A stretch of 64,000 nucleotides of DNA from Epiperipatus broadwayi (lineage: Eukaryota; Onychophora; Udeonychophora; Euonychophora; Peripatidae): NCBI GenBank assembly GCA_028023455.1, contig JAQFVV010006353.1, positions 1,614,001 through 1,678,000 of the forward strand, in the 5' to 3' direction. Position 1 is the first letter of the stretch; each line of letters opens with the position of its first letter. Below, in pieces: positions 58,735 through 64,000 of the stretch. The position numbers were made by a program, and so were the translations under genes. A model generated the notes under the pieces. That model ran no database searches, was not told where the DNA came from, and worked only from the letters and a program-made list of their open reading frames with translations.

Positions 58735-59483
58735 ATTTCAATAAAAATTTTATTAACAATAAATAGTGATTACATACTAATAAAGAATAGATAAATGAAT
58801 AAATTGTACAATAATATGATTGTATAATGTTCTATTTGTTATCTGGCTAGATTTTGTTATGAGAGTACAATTGTTATACTCTTATGTGGTTAGGTATAGT
58901 GATGAGATTCTAATAACTTGATTAATAGAATAAGCATTTTTTATATAAACATAAATATTTTCTTTTAGAATTTCCTATTCTATAATTCTGGGTAGGTGGG
59001 AGTTGATAATCAGGAAAAGGAAAGTGCAGTTAAAGACCAGGTGTCATCAAAGACTTTACTGGAGGCCAGGAGCTGGTCACGTTTCTTGATTTTTTTGAGC
59101 ATTTGATAAAACAATGGTATGATTTGTGGCGGGGGTAATTCCATGAGAGTTTTGCATCTCACTATCCATATGGAATAAAGGACAAAGGTAGAAAGCCTTA
59201 TTATTGAAAAAAACCCATTATGAATGGCATTTTCAAGTGAGAAAATCATATCAGGTCTTATGTTGGAATTGATTATAATTATATCTTTCAGAGTTTTAAG
59301 TCTTGGGCACCGGTGTATAATATGGTCTATGGTTTCATCTTCACGAGCACACAGACCACATATAGGGTCAATGCTGGTAAAACCTCTTCGGTGATAAAGA
59401 AACCAATTCGTGGGTAGCGCATTAAGATTTATTTTAATGATGAAGTCAAGGAATTTGGGTTCCAGACTCCATCTTTTGAAGAC
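58735..59483 (-). mobile_element. 5'-truncated L1/Tx1-like copy, tail to tail with the main element
   Basis: Its reverse complement matches 57840-58594 closely, from AAAGATGGAGTCTGGAACCC to the 3' end. The frame 59010-59249 keeps MIFSLENAIHNGFFSIIRL, LYSIWIVRCKTLMEL and an intact stop. The two 3' ends face each other across 58595-58734. Confidence 0.85.
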
Positions 59484-59794
59484 TCATTACTTTCTATCTT
59501 TAAGAAATTTTTTAAAATACTAAACAAAAGACAAACTTTTATCAATAAGCAAGATCTTGATCTAATTTATTTTAACTTCTTAAATCCCCATTTTAAAACT
59601 AAGTGTTAATTTATTTTTTTAAAATTATATATTATAAAACGATATTTATATTTTAACAAAATATATATGTGCGTATTTATTTATTTCTAATAAAATAAGT
59701 TTATTACAATGTATATATTTTATTTTTACAAAATATGTGTGTATATATATGTATGATTATGAGCTGGCAGAAAAATACCAGCTCAGCCTATATG

Positions 59795-61340
59795 TTTGTT
59801 ATCGCTCTGTCCTTACACACTTATTTAAGATTGTCTCTATAACTACATTCTTTGTCTTCATCATCTAGTAATACTATTTCTCCCCTGCATACTTTTTTTT
59901 AATATATTTCCAAAAATTGTTAATCCCATCACTTCCACTTTTATTAATATCTCCAATAATTTATTATTTAATTTCATTCTCTATATAATTATCACTTTTA
60001 GCCAACTTCTTTTTTTTAAAAATATTTTCCCCATTTAATATAACATCTTTTTCACTTGCTTTGTTTTTAATACCATTTATATTCTCTGTGTACTTTTTTG
60101 CTCTCTTTTATATTTTTACTAATTTGTACTTTTCTATTACCTTTGTTCTTGTGAATATTCTCACTTAAAACTCTACTTGCCACTTTTTCTATTTCACCAC
60201 ACCAGTCCTTATGTTCATCCCCAACAAACTTTTCCATAATTTCTTCAACTTTTATTTTATATTCTTCTATTTATTCTTATAATTCATCCCCCATTCACAT
60301 CTTTCAATACTGTTTCCACTTTTATTACTATTTTCCATCACATTACTAAACATTTTTATTATAAAGAAATTATCATCACTATTACATACTTTCTCTTCAT
60401 ACTTATTCATTCCCTCTTTTTCTATTATTACATAATCTATTTTGTGAAATATATTATTTCTAGACCATGCTGTATTGTCAATCATAAATATTTGGCAAAT
60501 TTCCAATGCTCAAATTCCTGCTCTGACAAAAATTCTTCAAAAGCTGTCCATTCTTGTTATCTACATCATCAATTTCTTCAATATGCCCATTCATATCCCC
60601 TATAACCATTATTTTTCCCCCCTTTTTTAACTTCTGTATATCCTTAACTAGGCATTCATATATGCTACTGTTCAACTCCATTATAGTTTGACTATCTCCA
60701 GTAGCCATATACCCTATAGCCACCATCCATTCTTATGTTCATAACCTTATTTCAACCACAAATGTTCTTGACACTTAACAGTATTTAAATATTTTTTTTG
60801 ACATAACTTCTACCTCCCCCCCCCTTGTTCTTTTTCATTTATATCCTACCATACCAAGTCTTCCAGTATAGGTTCTTCTTTTCTTAGATGTGTTTCCACT
60901 ACTGGTACTTCATTTTTAACAGCTTTTGTCTAATTCCAGCCACTTTTCTGGTCTCTTCCCACCTCGCGTATTCAAATATCCAATTTTAACAATTTCTTCT
61001 TCTCTTTTTACACTTTTATAAATTCTTTTGATTCTTTCTTCTCTATTATATTAGTAATTAGCTTGTTAATCATTAATTTTACAGACCCATTCTCTCTCCA
61101 CATGTACATTTATAGCTAAATAAGCTACACTTTATTTCTTATATGCTGTCCATTCTTTTTCATAATACTGTAATTTAAAACCCTATCTCTCTTTATAAGT
61201 TTCCCACACTAGTATTTTTTATGAATCAAACCCCCCTTCATTTTGTTTTTTTAAATGCAAACCATCTTTATTATATAATTCCCTCTTACTAATAAAAAGT
61301 TCCACACATCCACAAACATAATATGGAGTACAACAGTGAA
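59795..61340 (-). pseudogene. CR1/Jockey-like LINE M2b (minus), 5' half with endonuclease
   Basis: The frame 60478-60726 reads YMATGDSQTIMELNSSIYEC, KIMVIGDMNGHIEEIDD and NGQLLKNFCQSRNLSIGN: the APE endonuclease with GDMN (usually GDFN). Further upstream in the element (about 60985) IGYLNTRG is the endonuclease start. It ends about 190 bases before the host exon at 61531. Confidence 0.72.
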
Positions 61341-61530
61341 TTTTATATAGTGCTTGTTCCTGGTGTGTTAATCAAAAACTTAGAATGTTATTTTCATATT
61401 CTACTGGGTTTATTCATAAATATAAACTGCCTATGCAGAAAAATACAGTTTTCAATAAAGTTCTTTATCAAGAATATTATAATTTTGACTCTTCGCTAAT
61501 GTAATATATGTTATTTCTTTTTTTTTTTAG

Positions 61531-61640
61531 TTTGCTGTCAGCAGAGTCCTATCATTATTTATATTAGCCCACCTCAAACAGTTAAATTGGGAGGTTACGT
61601 CGAACTTCAATGCAGTACACAGTATCTCAACAATTATCCA
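61531..61640 (+). CDS. Exon 2 of a lachesin-like gene (start of Ig domain 1)
   Basis: A long T-rich tract ending in AG at 61529-61530 precedes this 110-nt exon, and a GTAAGA donor follows at 61641. Read in phase 1 from exon 1 it gives V then 36 codons. The recognisable part is ISPPQTVKLGGYVELQCS followed by TQYLNNYP. This is the A-to-B strand region of an Ig V/I-set domain: a G-G turn, then V-E-L-x-C with the first Ig cysteine, then Q-Y. It matches the start of Ig1 in arthropod lachesins, which read P-x-I-x-Y-I-x-x-E/P-Q then G-G-T-V-E/D-x-x-C-S-V-Q-Y. In-frame TGA follows within the intron, so splicing is needed. The next exon (rest of Ig1 with its Trp and second Cys) is outside the window. 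Other IgLON-like proteins such as DPR or neurotrimin relatives are less likely. Confidence 0.78.
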
Positions 61641-62550
61641 GTAAGATGATTTAAAGTTTCATTATTTAATCAAAATATTTCTTTTGATATGAAATTATAT
61701 TTTAAAATGTTATATTCATTTGAGTGTATGTGGTTTATTTTTTAAATAAATAGTTGATTGTTTCTATTGCTCGTTCATAAGAAATTTGAGCTCAGGAAGT
61801 GACATCTGGACGTTGATCTACAGATCAGGAACTCTAGATTATCCCTCTATCTTAAACCCTTCAGGGTAAAACAATCATGGGAGTTTGATCATGGAAAATT
61901 CCAACTAAAACCCTAATCCACAGACCTTGAAATGCATACTCTGCCTTTACGCTAAATCCTTCAGGACAAAACAATCAAATTATTACTTCATAAGAAATTT
62001 AAGCACTGAAAATGACAACCCTGCCTGATCCATGAGACCATGAGCTCCAAAGTCTACCATTTTACCAATGTTGCAGGATATTTTACTACTGTGGTTACTT
62101 TATAATTTTTAAATTAAGGACTTAATTTGGTCTGCAGTATATACTTGTTTTTATTCTGCATTATATTGCATTATGTTTGTTTTTTCTGCGGTATTGTAAA
62201 AGTTGGTTCTTTTTGATAACGTATTTATTTTTCTTTTATTTTTTATTCTTTTTATCAAACTTGCAGTAGGAAGTCTGTCCATCTAATGATTGGTTGCTAA
62301 ATGGGTATCTGGCTGTTTTTCGCTGGAATATCAGATGATTGTTAATGTACTGGTAGCAAAATAAAAATATGATTGTAATATAACACAGCTGTCAACAATC
62401 GTGGGATGATATTCTACTTCTATTGTCAGTCAGTCCATCTAATGATTGGTTGATAAATGGGCATCCGGCTGTTTTTATATGGAATATCAGATGATTGTTA
62501 ATATACTGGTGATCAACAAAAATATGATTATAATATGATACAACCTTTAA

Positions 62551-63165
62551 ATCACTAAACATCACATGATCACTATCTCTTATACTAGCACATAATTGTT
62601 AATAAATAAGGCAAAACTCTCCATGCAGTAATGCCACCCTGTGCCAACCAGAGTAATCAATGGATGCCAGAAGGCTTGTGCATAAAATCCCTATCTAGTG
62701 CCTTGTTTATTAACAATTATGTGCTAGTATAAGAGATAGTGATCATGTGATGTTTAGCGGTTTAACACCAATCCTGCCTAATAGGATAGTGTTGGCTATG
62801 GTTGTTAAAGAGCTAAAGACACCAAAATGTATGGGTGCTGAACTGAGTTCAGATCCATATGACTATATGAGCTATTGAGCTTAGATTGAAAATATTATTG
62901 TGTTTTCAATTTCACTCTCGTAGTTTTGTAGTTAAGTAGAGTCAAAAGGTGGCTGCTGGAGGGTTGCATTAGATCCTAAGATCTAGGTGCAGTGCTCTCA
63001 GATCCAAGGCTCTTCACTGATGAAGGCCACAAGCCAGAAACTAGTCTGGGGATATTGGATGAGTAGGTACTAGATAGGAATTTTATGCACAAGTCTTCTG
63101 GCATCCATTGATTACTCTGTTTGGCACATGATGGCACTACTGTACGGAGAGTTTTGCCTTGTTTA
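62551..63165. mobile_element. F1 hammerhead retroposon, copy n (615 bp, 15-bp TSD)
   Basis: TGATACAACCTTTAA (62536-62550) and TGATACAATCTTTAA (63166-63180) flank it. A minus-sense arm (62551-62702) meets a plus-sense arm (about 62700-63165) longer than one unit, with GCCTT at 62700 and 63156 (period 456). The arms join at a GCC microhomology. The plus arm crosses the unit junction (GATGTTTAGCGG then TTTAACACC) and carries an intact ribozyme. Confidence 0.9.
63002..63060 (+). ncRNA. Type I hammerhead ribozyme (F1), intact core
   Basis: ATCCAA, GGC, TCTTCA (stem I 5' strand); CTGATGA at 63017-63023; A-GGC-CACAA-GCC-A (stem II); GAA at 63037-63039; ACTAGT (stem III); C63046; then TGGGGA, TA, TTGGAT. 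The predicted cut is 63046/63047. The inner stem I has two G-U pairs. On the same strand as the host gene, so intron RNA would contain it. Confidence 0.87.
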
Positions 63166-63495
63166 TGATACAATCTTTAAGAATGATGAGAAAATGTCAT
63201 ACTTAGATTGTCAGTCAATCCATCTAATGTTTGGTTGATAAATGGGTATCTGACTGTTTTTAGCTGGACTGTCAGATGAGTGTTAATGTACTAGTAATGA
63301 AACAGAAATATGATTTTAATATGATACAACTTTCAACAATGATGGGAAGATATCACACTTCTACTGTCAATCAATTCCATCTCATTATTAGTTGATAAAT
63401 GGGTATCTAACTGTAATAAGCTGGGCTAAATGGATGAGTACCAATGTGCTGATAATAAAATAAAAATATGGATTGTAATATGACACAATCTAATC

Positions 63496-63721
63496 ATGGA
63501 AAGATATCCTCTTATAGATGTTGAGTTCAGGGTTTCCCTTTAATCAATTTGAATAAGTTTAAAGATTATTGCCATTGTAACAAATCAGGTTTGAACCCTG
63601 TTACAAATATGGAAAGATATCCTCTTATAGATGTTGAGTTCAGGGTTTCCCTTTAATCAATTTGAATAAGTTTAAAGATTATTGCCATTGTAACAAATCA
63701 GGTTTGAACCCTGTTACAAAT
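63496..63721. repeat. Perfect tandem duplication, 113-bp unit, two copies
   Basis: ATGGAAAGATATCCTCTTAT starts at 63496 and 63609, and the two 113-base units appear identical, ending CCCTGTTACAAAT. Confidence 0.93.
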
Positions 63722-64000
63722 TGAAGAGATTCTAATAGCCATGTATAGGCAGATATGGTAATCAAATGCACATATTTTATTAAGTCAAAATGACTGAATA
63801 AAGTAGCTAAAACCTGGCTTAAGTGTGTGTGTGTGCTTACTTGTGTTAATGAAGTATGTATATGTATATTTATTAAATAATTAAATGTACAAAAAAGAAT
63901 CTTCTGGAAAAGTGTATAATGTATTTTTTTTATTGTGTGTATAATTTTATTTTATTCAATAAAAATCAAATATGTAAATGAAGAGAAATGAAACAAATGT

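Larger units (their letters stand above)
51117..59787. mobile_element. 8.67 kb composite insertion in LINE M2b
   Basis: CTATATG at 51110-51116 and 59788-59794 flanks it, and the LINE M2b reading continues on the far side. It contains the L1/Tx1-like element (plus), a tail-to-tail truncated copy of its 3' end (minus) and unique DNA ending in the hairpin GAGCTGG/CCAGCTC (59761-59784). Whether it entered as one unit or in steps is not clear. Confidence 0.5.
7784..61530 (+). other. Intron 1 of the lachesin-like gene (~53.7 kb), packed with transposable elements
   Basis: It starts with GTAAGATTT at 7784 and ends with a polypyrimidine tract plus AG at 61530. Every recognisable long open frame inside belongs to a retrotransposon. 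The most unique stretch is the first ~750 bases after exon 1. No second host gene was recognised inside. Inference from two exons with compatible phases. Confidence 0.6.
62270..63520. repeat. ~158-bp satellite, four diverged units, split by F1 copy n
   Basis: GTCCATCTAATGATTGGTTG recurs at about 62278 and 62433, and diverged versions at about 63217 and 63375. Each is followed by AAATGGGTATCTGGCTGTTT and a ...AAATATGATTNTAATATGA block. Confidence 0.75.
61641..64000 (+). other. Intron 2 of the lachesin-like gene (5' part)
   Basis: It opens with GTAAGATG. It contains a low-copy region (61641-62260) with an imperfect internal repeat (TTCATAAGAAATTT near 61786 and 61996), then a ~158-bp satellite, an F1 hammerhead insertion and a perfect 113-bp tandem duplication. 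No further Ig exon was found before the window ends. Confidence 0.55.

Noticed and set aside
59761-59790. Helitron 3' end (hairpin near the insertion border)
   Set aside because: The hairpin GAGCTGG/CCAGCTC is good, but no CTRR terminus follows and a 7-bp flank duplication is seen, which Helitrons lack.
22323-63173. Recurring ~65-70 residue frames (22323, 24516, 62976) rich in Ser, as a conserved small protein
   Set aside because: They all read through the F1 unit over the ribozyme region. Repeat structure explains them.
62320-63440. CAGATGA...TAATGAAAC pattern in the ~158-bp satellite as a hammerhead
   Set aside because: The core would have U4 replaced by A, and the units do not keep GAAA or paired stems.

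Overview
This is a strongly AT-rich piece of an invertebrate nuclear genome, most likely from an arthropod (a chelicerate is possible, but I cannot fix the taxon). The case rests on spliced gene structure, several non-LTR retrotransposon clades, tRNA-derived SINEs, MITE-like foldbacks and AT microsatellites. There is no bacterial-style gene organisation. Most long open frames are retroelement remnants.

Host gene. Two small exons on the + strand read as the start of a lachesin-like immunoglobulin-superfamily adhesion protein. Exon 1 (7732-7783) encodes a signal peptide and ends in phase 1 at a GTAAG donor. Exon 2 (61531-61640) follows a polypyrimidine tract and AG, joins in the same phase, and encodes the first half of the first Ig domain before another GTAAG donor. 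Intron 1 is therefore about 53.7 kb and intron 2 runs off the window. Apart from unique flanks around exon 1, nearly everything recognisable is a transposable element.

Layout. 1-7.5 kb: upstream DNA with an RTE-type LINE and foldback repeats. 7.7 kb: exon 1. 8-28 kb: RTE copies (one split by a 2.6 kb insertion), a LINE whose catalytic YVDD box has become a 42-bp minisatellite, many short repeats and a large palindrome. 28.7-33.2 kb: the best RTE copy, split by a 2.06 kb insertion. 33-38.6 kb: hammerhead-related repeats and SINEs. 38.9-51.1 kb and 59.8-61.3 kb: minus-strand CR1/Jockey-like LINEs, interrupted by a Tigger-like element, a foldback hammerhead element and an 8.67 kb insertion. That insertion carries a nearly full-length but frameshifted L1/Tx1-like LINE. 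61.5 kb: exon 2. 61.6-64 kb: intron 2 with a ~158-bp satellite and another hammerhead element.

Main discovery. The commonest short repeat (family F1, unit about 450-456 bp, at least a dozen copies) contains a type I hammerhead ribozyme. Several copies keep the whole catalytic core, and stem II varies by compensatory changes. An unrelated repeat (F2, unit 475 bp) carries its own hammerhead, with two ribozymes in tandem exactly one unit apart. F1 and F2 insertions have 8-16 bp target-site duplications and the same geometry: two opposed arms of the unit, whose outer ends lie about 45-50 nt apart in the unit. Some run through the unit junction, as expected from a circular or multimeric RNA template. 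These look like animal retrozymes, or non-autonomous relatives of Penelope-like elements. No autonomous partner was recognised here.
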